Assembly: GCF_001567585.1 (NCBI RefSeq) | Contig: NZ_LRQV01000014.1 | Span: forward strand, 1 to 64,000 | DNA length: 64,000 nucleotides | Source of the DNA: Micromonospora rosaria | Lineage (GTDB): Bacteria; Actinomycetota; Actinomycetes; Mycobacteriales; Micromonosporaceae | Reading direction: 5' to 3' | Part shown: positions 16,057-24,865 of the stretch, piece after piece | Numbering within the stretch: the stretch's first letter is position 1 | Layout: the number at the start of each line of letters is the position of its first letter | Made by a program: the position numbers and the translations under genes | Notes under the pieces: generated by a model | Seen by the model: the letters and a program-made list of their open reading frames with translations, nothing else | The model's database searches: none | Told to the model about the DNA's origin: nothing

Positions 16057-16767
16057 GTGATCCCCGCACCACGTGACCCCACCGGCGCCGGCCGCACCGA
16101 CGGCGCTGCGGCCGACGCCCGCCCCACCGGCGCCGGCCGCGCTGTCGGCGGTCCGGCTGGCACCAGCGCCACCATCGGCGGTCCGGCCGACGCCGCGTTC
16201 GGCGGCAGCACGGGTGCCGAGGCCGCGCTCGCCGACGCCCGGGAGGCCGCCACCCGGTGGGCGCTGGCCGCCCGCAGCGGTGACCCGGCGGCCCAGGCCG
16301 CCTTCGTCCGCCTCACCCAGGCCGAGGTGTGGCGGTTCGCCGCCGCCCTGGTCGATCCGGACAGCGCGGACGACCTGACCCAGGAGACGTACCTGCGGGC
16401 GTTGCGCGCGCTGCCGTCGTTCCAGGGCCGCTCCAGCGCGCGTACCTGGCTGCTCGGCATCGCCCGCCGGGCCTGCGCCGACCACCTCCGGACCGTGGTC
16501 CGGCGACGCCGGCTCGACGACCGGCTGGCCGCGCACGCGCACACCGACGACCCGCACCCCGACCCGTCCGGGCACCTGGGCGCGACCGACCTGGTCCGCC
16601 GGCTCGCCCCGGAGCGGCGCGGCGCGTTCGTCCTCACCCAGGTGCTCGGCCTGTCGTACGCGGAGGCGGCGGCGGTGGAGGGGGTGCCGGTGGGCACGAT
16701 CCGCTCCCGGGTGGCGCGGGCCCGCAGCGAGTTGCTCGACGCGGTCGGCGACGCCCTCGCCGGCTGA
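16057..16767 (+). CDS. ECF-type RNA polymerase sigma factor
   Basis: The product is 236 aa. A 60-residue Ala/Gly/Pro-rich N-terminus is unusual for the family. Sigma-70 region 2 follows (FVRLTQAEVWRFAAALV, then DDLTQETYLRALRALPSF and RTWLLGIARR), then region 4 with a helix-turn-helix (LTQVLGLSYAEAAAVEGVPV, then GTIRSRVARAR). No anti-sigma gene follows. It is divergent from the CopC-CopD and YcnI operon and upstream of MauE- and DsbA-like genes, so it may control a copper or envelope-thiol response. The start follows from the -10 box placement. Confidence 0.87.
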   Translation: MIPAPRDPTGAGRTDGAAADARPTGAGRAVGGPAGTSATIGGPADAAFGGSTGAEAALADAREAATRWALAARSGDPAAQAAFVRLTQAEVWRFAAALVDPDSADDLTQETYLRALRALPSFQGRSSARTWLLGIARRACADHLRTVVRRRRLDDRLAAHAHTDDPHPDPSGHLGATDLVRRLAPERRGAFVLTQVLGLSYAEAAAVEGVPVGTIRSRVARARSELLDAVGDALAG

Positions 16768-16800
16768 GGCACGGGAACTTCGGCCGGGAACGGGACGACC

Positions 16801-16806
16801 TATGAT
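16801..16806 (+). promoter_or_regulatory. -10 box TATGAT for the MauE-like gene
   Basis: TATGAT overlaps the first of three in-frame ATG codons (16802, 16808, 16817). The usable start is therefore probably 16817, at the very 5' end of the mRNA. Confidence 0.4.
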
Positions 16807-16816
16807 CATGACCGCC

Positions 16817-17326
16817 ATGCCCACCCGGAGTGACCGGTGGACCACCCTACGCCCCTGGCTCGGGCTCGCCGCCCGGCTCGGGCTCGCCGCGGTCTGGCTG
16901 CTCGCCGGCGCCAGCAAGGTCGGTGACCTGGCCGCCTCCGGCCGGGCGGTGAACGCCTACCAGATCCTGCCGTACGACGTGGCGGTGGTGGTCGGGGCCG
17001 CGCTGCCCTTCGTCGAGCTGGCGCTGGGCGTCCTGCTGCTGCTCGGCCTGGCCACCCGGCTGGTCGCCGGGGTCTCCACGGCGCTGCTGGTGGTCTTCGT
17101 CGCCGGCATCGTCTCGGCCTGGAGCCGGGGGCTGGCGATCGACTGCGGCTGCTTCGGCACCGGCGGCGAGCTGGCCGCCGGCCAGTCGCCGAGCTACCTG
17201 CCGGAGATCCTCCGGGACCTGGGCTTCCTGGCGCTCGCCGGATTCCTGATCACCTGGCCGCGCACCCCCGTCTCGGTCGACGCCGCGCTGGCCGGCGACC
17301 CCACCGTGGAGGACGACGATGAGTAG
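16817..17326 (+). CDS. MauE/DoxX-like membrane protein
   Basis: The product is 169 aa with four transmembrane helices. It has the MauE signature of a helix ending LLAGASKVGDLAASGRAV and the Cys pair IDCGCFGTGG in an external loop. MauE-like proteins work with a thioredoxin-like partner in forming or delivering disulfides (MauE with MauD in methylamine dehydrogenase maturation). The stop overlaps the start of the DsbA-like gene, so the two are translationally coupled, which supports that partnership. ATG 16802 and 16808 are alternative starts but overlap the -10 box. Confidence 0.82.
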   Translation: MPTRSDRWTTLRPWLGLAARLGLAAVWLLAGASKVGDLAASGRAVNAYQILPYDVAVVVGAALPFVELALGVLLLLGLATRLVAGVSTALLVVFVAGIVSAWSRGLAIDCGCFGTGGELAAGQSPSYLPEILRDLGFLALAGFLITWPRTPVSVDAALAGDPTVEDDDE

Positions 17327-18035
17327 TCGCAAGGGCCGCAAGGAGGCGGCGCGGGTGGTGCGCGAGCAGATGGCCCGGGAGCGGCGGCGCAAGCGCACGC
17401 TCTGGGCCTCGGTGGCCGCCATCGCCGTGCTGGTCGTCGCCGGTCTGATCGGCTGGAGCGTCTGGTCCGGCCAGCGCTCCGGGGAGGTCACCGTGCCCAC
17501 CGGGGCCAACGGCGACGGCACCGGGATCGTCGCCGGTTCCGGGCCGGTCACCGTGGACATCTACGAGGACTTCCTCTGCCCGGCCTGCAAGCAGTTCGAC
17601 GAGAGCGTCGGCCCGACCGTCGACCGGTTGATCAGCGAGGGGAAGGTCCGCGTGGTGTACCACCCGGTGGCGTACCTGAACCGCTTCTCCACCACCCAGT
17701 ACTCCACCCGCTCGTCGGCCGCCTCCGGCTGCGCCGCCGAGAACGGGCGGTTCCGGGAGTACGCGAAGCGGCTCTTCGCCGCGCAGCCGGCGGAGGGCGG
17801 GACCGGCCTCAGCGACGACCAGCTCGCCGACCTCGCCGCCGAGGTGGGGATGGACCGGAACGGCTTCGCCGCCTGCCTGCGCGACGGCACCTTCAAGCCG
17901 TGGACCGACCGGGTCACCGACGAGGCCAGCCGCGCCGGGATCACCGGTACCCCGACCGTCCTGGTCAACGGCGAGGAGCTCGCCGAGCGCAGCCCGGAGG
18001 GGCTCACCGCGGCCGTCGAGGCGGCGGGCCGGTGA
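17319..18035 (+). CDS. DsbA-like membrane-anchored thiol-disulfide oxidoreductase
   Basis: The product is 238 aa. A basic cytoplasmic N-terminus (residues 1-27) and one transmembrane helix (29-49) are followed by a thioredoxin-fold domain with the redox pair C87-PA-C90 (EDFLCPACKQF), an inserted helical part and the cis-Pro loop (GITGTPTVLVNG). It should oxidise or isomerise cysteines of exported proteins. It overlaps the MauE-like gene before it and the membrane-protein gene after it (GTGA), so the three are one translational unit. Confidence 0.9.
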   Translation: MSSRKGRKEAARVVREQMARERRRKRTLWASVAAIAVLVVAGLIGWSVWSGQRSGEVTVPTGANGDGTGIVAGSGPVTVDIYEDFLCPACKQFDESVGPTVDRLISEGKVRVVYHPVAYLNRFSTTQYSTRSSAASGCAAENGRFREYAKRLFAAQPAEGGTGLSDDQLADLAAEVGMDRNGFAACLRDGTFKPWTDRVTDEASRAGITGTPTVLVNGEELAERSPEGLTAAVEAAGR

Positions 18036-19351
18036 CGCGCGTCGATACCCGTCGGGGCCCGACCCGGCCGACGGCGTCCCGCCGGCTGACGGACCGCCGG
18101 TCGCGGGGCGCCGCCGGGTGGCGGGCCCTGGCCCGGACCGTGCTGGTCCTCGCCGGGGTGCTCGCCGGCAGCGTCGCCGGTGCGGTACCGGCCGCCGCGC
18201 ACGGCGCGGACGCCCCCGCCGGCACCGACTACCGCACCGAGGTCACCGGGGTCTTCCCGGCCCGGCCCGGGGTGACCGTCCGGGCCATCGAGGCGGGGGC
18301 CCGGCTGGAGCTGACCAACCACGGCGACCGGCCGGTGGAGGTGATGGGCTACTCCGGTGAGCCGTACCTGCGGGTGGGCCCGGACGGGACGTTCGAGAAC
18401 GTCCGCTCCCCCGCGACGTACCTGAACCGGACCATCGCCGGGGGCAGCGTGCTGCCGCCCGAGGCCGACCCGGCGGCGGCGCCGCAGTGGCGGCGGGTCG
18501 ACCGCGCGCCGACCGTCCGGTGGCACGACCGGCGGGCGCTGTGGCGGGAGGCGGGACCGCCGCCCGAGGTCCGCGCCGCCCCCGACCGGGAGCACCGGGT
18601 ACGGGACTGGGCGATCCCGCTGCGCGACGGCGACGACGGTGCGGGTGGCCCGGCCGCGACGGAGCCGGTGGAGATCCGGGGCACCCTGGACTGGGTGCCG
18701 CCGCCGGACCCGTACCCGTGGTGGGTGGGGGTGACGCTGGGCCTGCTCGCGGTGGGCGGCCTGGGCCTGCTCCCGGCCGGTACCCGGGCCGGGGCGCGGG
18801 CGCTCGCCGGCCTCGGTGGGCTGCTGGCCGCCGGCGGCCTGGCCGCCGGGGTGGTGATCGTCGGCCGGGAGCTGGACGCCGGCGCGGGCGGCGTCGGCGG
18901 GGTGCTCGTCGGGCTGCTCAGCGGGCAGGTCTGGCCGTTGCTGACCGGGCTCGGCGCGCTCGCCGCCGGTGGGTACGCGCTGGCCCGCCGACCGGCCGCC
19001 GACTTCGTCCTGGCGCTGGCCGGGACCTGCCTGGCGCTCTTCGCCGGGGTCGGCAACGTGGCGGCGTTCGCCCGGTCGGTGCTGCCGGCGCCGTGGCCCA
19101 CCCAGTCGGTGCGGGTGCTGACCGCCGTGGTCCTGGTCGCCGGGGCGGGAGCCGCCGCCGCCGGGATCTTCCGGCTCCGCGCCGCCGCCGCGACGTCCGG
19201 GTCGGGCGGCCGGGTCGACGGGAACGACGACACCGACGGAACCGACGGGAACGACGGGAACGACGGGGACGCCCCCGGTGCCGGGCGCGGTGGCCCGGCC
19301 GGGGCCGGCGGGTCGACCGCCCCCGAGGTCGCGCTCGGGTCGAGGGGCTGA
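18032..19351 (+). CDS. Secreted/membrane protein of unknown function in the DsbA operon
   Basis: The product is 439 aa. A signal peptide (VLAGVLAGSVAGAVPAAAHG) is followed by an extracytoplasmic domain of about 200 residues (DYRTEVTGVFPARPGVTVRA, LTNHGDRPVEVMGYSGEPYL), several transmembrane helices from about 235 to 395 and a disordered Asp/Gly-rich tail (NDDTDGTDGNDGNDGD). The new N-terminus after processing carries a His, as in copper-binding exported proteins. I do not recognise an established family. The GTG overlaps the DsbA-like stop. Its partners suggest a role in envelope redox or metal handling. Confidence 0.75.
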   Translation: MTRVDTRRGPTRPTASRRLTDRRSRGAAGWRALARTVLVLAGVLAGSVAGAVPAAAHGADAPAGTDYRTEVTGVFPARPGVTVRAIEAGARLELTNHGDRPVEVMGYSGEPYLRVGPDGTFENVRSPATYLNRTIAGGSVLPPEADPAAAPQWRRVDRAPTVRWHDRRALWREAGPPPEVRAAPDREHRVRDWAIPLRDGDDGAGGPAATEPVEIRGTLDWVPPPDPYPWWVGVTLGLLAVGGLGLLPAGTRAGARALAGLGGLLAAGGLAAGVVIVGRELDAGAGGVGGVLVGLLSGQVWPLLTGLGALAAGGYALARRPAADFVLALAGTCLALFAGVGNVAAFARSVLPAPWPTQSVRVLTAVVLVAGAGAAAAGIFRLRAAAATSGSGGRVDGNDDTDGTDGNDGNDGDAPGAGRGGPAGAGGSTAPEVALGSRG

Positions 19352-19359
19352 CAGGGCGG

Positions 19360-20117
<758 letters not shown>

Positions 20118-20121
<4 letters not shown>

Positions 20122-20885
20122 GCCGACACCACGGCGACCGCCGCCAGGGTGACCGCCACGGCCGGGACGACCGCCCCGGCCAGCCACTGGCCGGGGCCCG
20201 CCGGGCCCGTGCCGCCGGGCTGCGGCAGCCGGCCGGTGTACCCCCGCGACAGCATCGCCAGGTACACCCGCTCGCCGCGTTCGTAGGCGCGCAGGAACAG
20301 CGCCCCCACCCCGGTGGCGAGGCCCCGCGCCTGCCACAGGAACCGGGGATCGTCGCCCCGGCTCAGCCGGGCCACCCGCATCCGTCGCGCCTCACCGACG
20401 AGCACCTCCAGGTAGCGCAGCATGAAGGTGGCGATCTGGATGAGGATCTGCGGGCAGCGCAACCGGTCCAGGCCGACGATCAGATCCCGGGTGGTCGTGG
20501 TCGCGGCGAGCAGCAGCGACGCCCACACCCCGAGCGTCCCCTTGGCCAGGATGTTCCACGCCCCGAGCAGACCCTCGACGGACAGCCGCAGACCGAGCAG
20601 GTCCACCCGCTCCCCCGCGCCGAGCACCGGCAGGGCGACGGCGAAGAGGACGAACGGCACTTCGATCAGGGAACGGGTGAGCAGCCAGCCCGCCGGGACC
20701 CGGGCGACGGCCGCGACCACCGCCACCAGCAGCGCGTACCCGCCGAAGGCCCAGAACGCCGCGCGCGGGGTGGCGACGACGGCGAGCGTGCCGGTCACCG
20801 TCGCCGCGATCTTGACCTCCGGCGGGAGCCGGTGCACCGGCGAGGTGCCCTCCCGGTAGAGCACGTGTCCGGCCCCGGCCGCCAC
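20118..20885 (-). CDS. cbiQ: Cobalt/nickel ECF transporter T component CbiQ
   Basis: The product is 255 aa with five or six transmembrane helices. It carries the two ATPase-coupling Ala-Arg-Gly-like helices seen in CbiQ (ARRMRVARLSRGDD and ERVYLAMLSRGYTG). It links the substrate-binding CbiM/CbiN to the ATPase. The GTG start lies three nt after the preceding gene's stop. Confidence 0.92.
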
Positions 20886-20888
20886 CGC

Positions 20889-21326
20889 TCAGTCCCCGCT
20901 GTCCGGGTCCACCGGCCCCGCCGCCTGCCGGCCCGGCCGCACCGCCGGGTCGGCACCGGTCCCGGCGGGGGTCGGGTCGGTCCCGGCCGGGGTCGGGTCA
21001 CGGCGGCGCAGCAGCCAGCAGGCGCCCCCGCCGACGGCGAAGGTCAGCAGCACCCCGACCACGCCGGACAGCCCGGTGGCGAGCATGTCGTTGCGCACCC
21101 CGGCGAGGCCGTAGTCGGCCAACGGCCCGCCGATCTCGTGCGCCTCCTCCCGGGTGGCGGGGCACGAGCCGCCGACGATGGTGTCGTCGGCGTCGACGGC
21201 GCAGCCCTCGCGCAGCGCCGACTCCAGCCCGTCCGGGTGCGCCGAGGCGTAGGTGCTGACCACACCGGCCAGCACGAGCGCGACCAGCAGCCCGCCGCCG
21301 ATGAACGTCCAGAGCCGCCGGTTCAC
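20889..21326 (-). CDS. CbiN-like PDGLE-domain membrane protein
   Basis: The product is 145 aa. An N-terminal helix is followed by SAHPDGLESAL, the PDGLE motif of CbiN-type accessory subunits, an external loop with two Cys, a second helix and a Pro/Gly/Thr-rich tail in which PTPAGTD is duplicated. It assists metal loading into CbiM. Its position between cbiM and cbiQ with overlapping or near-overlapping ends supports this. Confidence 0.87.
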   Translation of the reverse strand: MNRRLWTFIGGGLLVALVLAGVVSTYASAHPDGLESALREGCAVDADDTIVGGSCPATREEAHEIGGPLADYGLAGVRNDMLATGLSGVVGVLLTFAVGGGACWLLRRRDPTPAGTDPTPAGTGADPAVRPGRQAAGPVDPDSGD

Positions 21327-22036
21327 CGGACCCCTCCCGCGGCCGGGGCGGCGGCGGTCGCCGGGCCCTGCCGACGCAGGGCGTACACCAGGTCGGGGCG
21401 GACCGTGGCGACGGTGACCACCGTCGTCGCGGTGATCAGGCCCTCGCCGACGCCGATCAGCACGTGCACCCCGACCATCGTGCCGGCCAGGCCGGCGAGG
21501 TTGCCGCCCAGGTCGACGGTGCCGCCCAGCCAGTACTGCCCGACGAAGCCGAGCGCCGCGACGACCACGCTGACCAGGCCGGCGACGAAGCCGGTCGCGG
21601 CCAGCCCGGCCGGGGTACGCGGCACCACCCGCAGCAGCAGCGCGATCAGCAGGTACGACGCCGCGGTGCCGAGCAGCGCGATGTTGGTGATGTTCAGCCC
21701 GAGCATCGCCACCCCGCCGTCACCGAAGACGAGGGCCTGGACGACGAGCACCACCGCCACGCAGAGCGCGCCCACCCACGGGCCCACGAGCAGCGCGGCG
21801 AGCGCGCCACCCATCAGGTGACCGCTCACCCCGGCGGTGAGGATCGGGAAGTTGAGCATCTGGACGGCGAAGATGAACGCGGCCACCAGGCCGGCCAGCG
21901 GGGCGAGCCGGTCGTCCAGGTCACGCCGCCCGCGCAGGACGCAGACGACCAGCGCAGCCAGGGCGAACGCGGCGAAGACGGCGGCCACCGGACCGTTGAT
22001 GATCCCGTTGGAGATGTGCATCGCGACTGGTTCCAC
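21323..22036 (-). CDS. cbiM: Cobalt/nickel ECF transporter substrate-binding component CbiM
   Basis: The product is 237 aa. MHISNGIINGP matches the N-terminal MHI(A/P)(D/E)G metal-binding start of CbiM/NikM, except that Asn replaces the acidic residue before Gly; metal is bound through the N-terminal amine and nearby His. About six to seven helices follow, including SGHLMGGALAALLVGPW. GTG 22036 is preceded by GGAGGTCGA, which would add five residues (MEPVA) before the Met-His pair. ATG 22021, which would put His at position 2 as the family requires, has no good ribosome binding site. Either the extra residues are trimmed or 22021 is the real start. Confidence 0.9.
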   Translation of the reverse strand: MEPVAMHISNGIINGPVAAVFAAFALAALVVCVLRGRRDLDDRLAPLAGLVAAFIFAVQMLNFPILTAGVSGHLMGGALAALLVGPWVGALCVAVVLVVQALVFGDGGVAMLGLNITNIALLGTAASYLLIALLLRVVPRTPAGLAATGFVAGLVSVVVAALGFVGQYWLGGTVDLGGNLAGLAGTMVGVHVLIGVGEGLITATTVVTVATVRPDLVYALRRQGPATAAAPAAGGVR

Positions 22037-22078
22037 TCGACCTCCAGGCGTCGACGGACGGCCCCCCGCAGCCGGCTC

Positions 22079-22120
22079 AGCGTATGCCCTCAATTCGTTG
22101 TTGCCAATATCTGGCAACAA
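22079..22120 (-). promoter_or_regulatory. Promoter and palindromic operator of the cbiMNQO operon
   Basis: On the minus strand, -35 TTGGCA (22102-22107), a 17-nt spacer and -10 TACGCT (22079-22084) form a good housekeeping promoter. TTGTTGCCA-N5-TGGCAACAA (22098-22120) is a perfect 9-bp inverted repeat covering the -35 box, so a bound repressor would block RNA polymerase. A metal-responsive repressor (Nur-like or ArsR-like) is the natural candidate. I see no B12-box, so this does not look like a cobalamin riboswitch. Confidence 0.65.
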
Positions 22121-22207
22121 CTGCGCGGCTGCCGGGCACGGGCTCGCGGCGGACCGGCCCCTCGACGGCCGTGGGGGCGGCGTCGGTGGGGGCGGCGCGG
22201 GCGGCGG

Positions 22208-22213
22208 TAGGGT
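22208..22213 (+). promoter_or_regulatory. -10 box TAGGGT for bcp
   Basis: TAGGGT is six nt before ATG 22220, with no ribosome binding site. A leaderless transcript is likely. Confidence 0.5.
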
Positions 22214-22219
22214 CGCAGC

Positions 22220-22690
22220 ATGACCGACCGCCTCTCCCCCGGTGACCCCGCGCCCGAGTTCAGCCTGCCCACCGACACCGGTGAGACGCTCTCCCTGGCC
22301 GACCTGCGTGGCCGCCGGGTCGTGCTCTACGCCTACCCGGCGGCGATGACCCCCGGCTGCACCAAGCAGGCCTGCGACTTCCGCGACTCGCTCGCCTCGT
22401 TGCAGGCCGCCGGCTACGAGGTGGTCGGCATCTCGCCGGACAAGCCGGCGAAGCTGGCACAGTTCCGGGAGCGGGACGCGATCACCTTCCCGCTCGTCTC
22501 CGACCCGGACAAGCAGGTGCTCACCGCCTACGGGGCGTACGGCGAGAAGCAGCTCTACGGCAAGACGGTGACCGGCGTGATCCGGTCCACCTTCGTCATC
22601 GACGCCGACGGCACGATCGAGCGGGCTCTCTACAACGTCAAGGCCACCGGGCACGTCGCCAAGCTCCGGCGCGACCTCGGCCTGGACTGA
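22220..22690 (+). CDS. bcp: Thioredoxin-dependent peroxiredoxin (Bcp/PrxQ)
   Basis: The product is 156 aa. The peroxidatic Cys is in MTPGCTKQACDFRD, with the resolving Cys five residues later as in atypical two-Cys PrxQ proteins. GDPAPEFSLPTDTGE opens the thioredoxin fold. It reduces hydroperoxides using thioredoxin. It is divergent from the cobalt/nickel operon. Confidence 0.93.
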   Translation: MTDRLSPGDPAPEFSLPTDTGETLSLADLRGRRVVLYAYPAAMTPGCTKQACDFRDSLASLQAAGYEVVGISPDKPAKLAQFRERDAITFPLVSDPDKQVLTAYGAYGEKQLYGKTVTGVIRSTFVIDADGTIERALYNVKATGHVAKLRRDLGLD

Positions 22691-22867
22691 TCGCCGGGGC
22701 GGGCCGGGGCCGCTTTGCCCCGGGCGGTGGGCGGCTCGGGCGTGGGCGGTGGGCGTGAGTGGTGTGGTCTACGATCGACACGCGGTCACGGCGACCGGTC
22801 CTGCCACCGACGGGCGACCACTGCGCCCGCCACCGGCGACCGGCCGGGCGACCGCCCACGTGGTGAC

Positions 22868-22945
22868 GGGGCCGTAGCCCAACTGGCAGGAGGCATACGG
22901 TTTAGGTCCGTACCAGTGCGGGTTCGAGTCCCGCCGGCCCTACCA
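22868..22945 (+). tRNA. Atypical tRNA with anticodon TAG (nominally Leu), class I shape
   Basis: Acceptor stem GGGGCCG/CGGCCCT (one G-U), D-arm GCCC...GGC, anticodon stem TACGG/CCGTA with loop TTTAGGT giving anticodon TAG, a five-nt variable loop (CCAGT), T-arm GCGGG-TTCGAGT-CCCGC and encoded CCA. Anticodon UAG reads CUA (Leu), but bacterial leucine tRNAs normally have a long class II variable arm, absent here. A TACGAT -10 box lies about 90 nt upstream. The cloverleaf is clear; the amino acid identity is not. Confidence 0.75.
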
Positions 22946-23051
22946 CGGGCAGCGGCACGCCGACGGCCGTCCGCGAGCCCCCACCGACCGGGCGTGTCAC
23001 GATCGTCACGTTCCGGGGCGGCCGGGCGGTACCGGCGGCCAGGATGGCGGC

Positions 23052-23579
23052 GTGACCCTGCGCTTCGTCCTGGACCCCGACCTCACCCCGGAGCTGTACG
23101 ACCAGCTCGTCACGCTCTGGCTGGACGTGAGCAACGCCGGTGGGGCGGTGGGCTTCGTCGCGCCGGTGACCGAGGCCGAGGTCCGCGCGCTCGCCGCGCC
23201 GACCTTCGCCGGGTTCACCGACGGCCCGGACCGGCTGCTGGTCGGGTACGCCGGAGACCGGCCGGTCGCCGCGCTCATCTTCGGCGACAACCGGTTCGGC
23301 CTGAAGGCGCACTGGTGCGTCCTGCGCCGGGTGATGGTCCACCCGGACGTGCAGGGTCGCGGGTACGGTGCCGCGCTGATGCGCGAGGCCGAACGGCTCG
23401 GCCGGACGCTGGGCTGGGCGGCCCTGCACGTGACGGTCCGGGACGGGCTCGGGCTGGACGCCTTCTACCGAGGGCTCGGGTACCGCGAGGTGGGCCGGCT
23501 GCCCGGCGCGCTCCGGGTCGCCCCCGGCGACGACCGGGACGAGGTGCTGATGTGGCTCGACCTCGCCCCCACCGGCTGA
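23052..23579 (+). CDS. GNAT-family N-acetyltransferase
   Basis: The product is 175 aa. The acetyl-CoA binding motif A is visible as RRVMVHPDVQGRGYGAALMREAERLG (the R/QGxGxG/A loop), followed by the C-terminal LDAFYRGLGYREVGRLPG. The substrate is unknown and neighbours give no clue. GTG 23052 has no Shine-Dalgarno sequence; CAGGAT six nt upstream fits a leaderless -10 box. Confidence 0.85.
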   Translation: MTLRFVLDPDLTPELYDQLVTLWLDVSNAGGAVGFVAPVTEAEVRALAAPTFAGFTDGPDRLLVGYAGDRPVAALIFGDNRFGLKAHWCVLRRVMVHPDVQGRGYGAALMREAERLGRTLGWAALHVTVRDGLGLDAFYRGLGYREVGRLPGALRVAPGDDRDEVLMWLDLAPTG

Positions 23580-23686
23580 GCCGTACGACCCTAGCCGGCT
23601 GAGCCGCGCCGGACGCGGCCCCCGACCGGCTGAGCCGCCGGGCGCGGCCTCACCGACTGAGCCGCCGGGCGCGGCGGTGGGGCCGG
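23580..23686. repeat. Degenerate tandem GGCTGAGCCG repeats
   Basis: About four imperfect units containing GGCTGAGCCG or GACTGAGCCG followed by CCGGGCGCGGC fill the gap between convergent genes. They form several overlapping short stems and may act as a terminator cluster. Confidence 0.5.
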
Positions 23687-24742
23687 TCAGCGGGTGCAGG
23701 CGACCGGCCGGTTCTCCTGCGCCCCGCCCGCCGAGCCGGCGGCGAGCCCGTCGACGGCCGGCGCGGAGGCGACCGGGCTGGGCCCCACGGACGGCGTGGC
23801 CGATGCGCTGGCCGAGGGGCTGGGTGACGGGCTGGCCGAGGCGCTGGCGCTCGGGCTCGGCGACGGGGACCGGGTGGGGGCGGCCGAACGGCCGGCCCGG
23901 GGGGCGGCGCCGCCGTACATCCGCACGTCGCTGGTCTGCACCTGGCCGGGGGCCATCCGGACGCCGGTGGCGACGGCCCGGTTGCCGTACACGTCGGTGA
24001 CCCGGATGCCGTACGGGCCGGGGCCGGCCCCGGAGTCGATCAGCCAGTAGTTGTAGTCGTGCCGGGTCGCGGTACGCCAGGCTCCCGCGTCGCCCTGCCG
24101 GACCTCCACCGCGCGCAACGGGTTGCCGTGCGCGCCGACCTGCACGGCGAGCCAGTACCGCGAGGAGCCGTCCTTCATCCGGAAGGTCAGCGGGCCGGGC
24201 AGCGGCGGGTTCACCACCGCGCGGTAGGTGACCGGGACGATCCCCTGCACCGGGTCGGCGATCTCGGCGAACGCCTCGGCGGAGAGGTCGATGTGCCCGG
24301 CCGGACACTCCGGACACTGGTCCATGACGACCACCCGGACGGAGCCCTTCGGGCCGGTCACGTCCAGGTATCCGCCGCAGGCGGCGGCGTCGGCGTACTC
24401 CGACGGGCCGAGCGCGACGTACCGCTTGTTCGCCGGCGGGCTGGGAAACGAGCAGTTCCCGCCGCCGCCCCTGACGTCGTAGAACGTCGCCTTGCCCCGG
24501 TGGACGGTGCCGCCGACCGGCGGCGCGGCGGCCGGCACAGCCGCCGCGAGCCCCTGCGCCGCCACGGCCGGCACCGGTGCGGCGCAGGCGGGGTCGCCGG
24601 AGCGGAGCACGAGCGTCAGGCCGAGCACCGAGGCCACCGCGACCACGCCGGTCGCCAGCAGCCACCGGTTCGACCCGGAGCCGGGGGCCCGGCGGCGGCC
24701 GGGGCCGGTGGGGCGGTCGGGGGCAGCGCTACCGTCGGTCAC
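23687..24742 (-). CDS. Secreted expansin-like protein with membrane anchor
   Basis: The product is 351 aa. A short basic cytoplasmic N-terminus and a transmembrane/signal helix (residues 27-46) are followed by an Ala/Pro linker. A double-psi beta-barrel domain comes next (GKATFYDVRGGGGNCSFPSP to VVVMDQCPECPAGHIDLS, containing the catalytic-type Asp motif of expansin and RlpA folds and several Cys). A C-terminal beta-sandwich like the expansin CBM63 domain follows (NPLRAVEVRQ, YNYWLIDSGAGPGPYGIRVT). The last 80 residues are a Ser/Pro/Ala repeat (SPSPSASASASPSPSPSASA). Bacterial expansins loosen cell wall polysaccharide or cellulose without hydrolysis. GTG is the only start that gives the complete signal helix with a basic flank. 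Confidence 0.85.
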   Translation of the reverse strand: MTDGSAAPDRPTGPGRRRAPGSGSNRWLLATGVVAVASVLGLTLVLRSGDPACAAPVPAVAAQGLAAAVPAAAPPVGGTVHRGKATFYDVRGGGGNCSFPSPPANKRYVALGPSEYADAAACGGYLDVTGPKGSVRVVVMDQCPECPAGHIDLSAEAFAEIADPVQGIVPVTYRAVVNPPLPGPLTFRMKDGSSRYWLAVQVGAHGNPLRAVEVRQGDAGAWRTATRHDYNYWLIDSGAGPGPYGIRVTDVYGNRAVATGVRMAPGQVQTSDVRMYGGAAPRAGRSAAPTRSPSPSPSASASASPSPSPSASASATPSVGPSPVASAPAVDGLAAGSAGGAQENRPVACTR

Positions 24743-24865
24743 GTGGCCCGATGCTGCCGTACCCCCGGTGGCGGGGACAAGCCAGCTAAGCGAAAGCTAA
24801 GAGATCGCGCGACGAGGCGGGTGCACGGGGGTGTCAGGGCGACGAGCGGCTGACCGACGCCGGGG

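Noticed and set aside
13362..16772. A 1136-residue open frame spanning ycnI, copC-copD and beyond on the minus strand
   Set aside because: Only its end (ycnI) is real. The rest is antisense or out of frame to CopC-CopD and the sigma factor, with Arg/Gly/Pro-rich sequence.
22037..22219. Cobalamin riboswitch upstream of cbiM
   Set aside because: No B12-box-like GCCACTG motif and a leader of only about 35 nt; the palindromic operator explains the region better.
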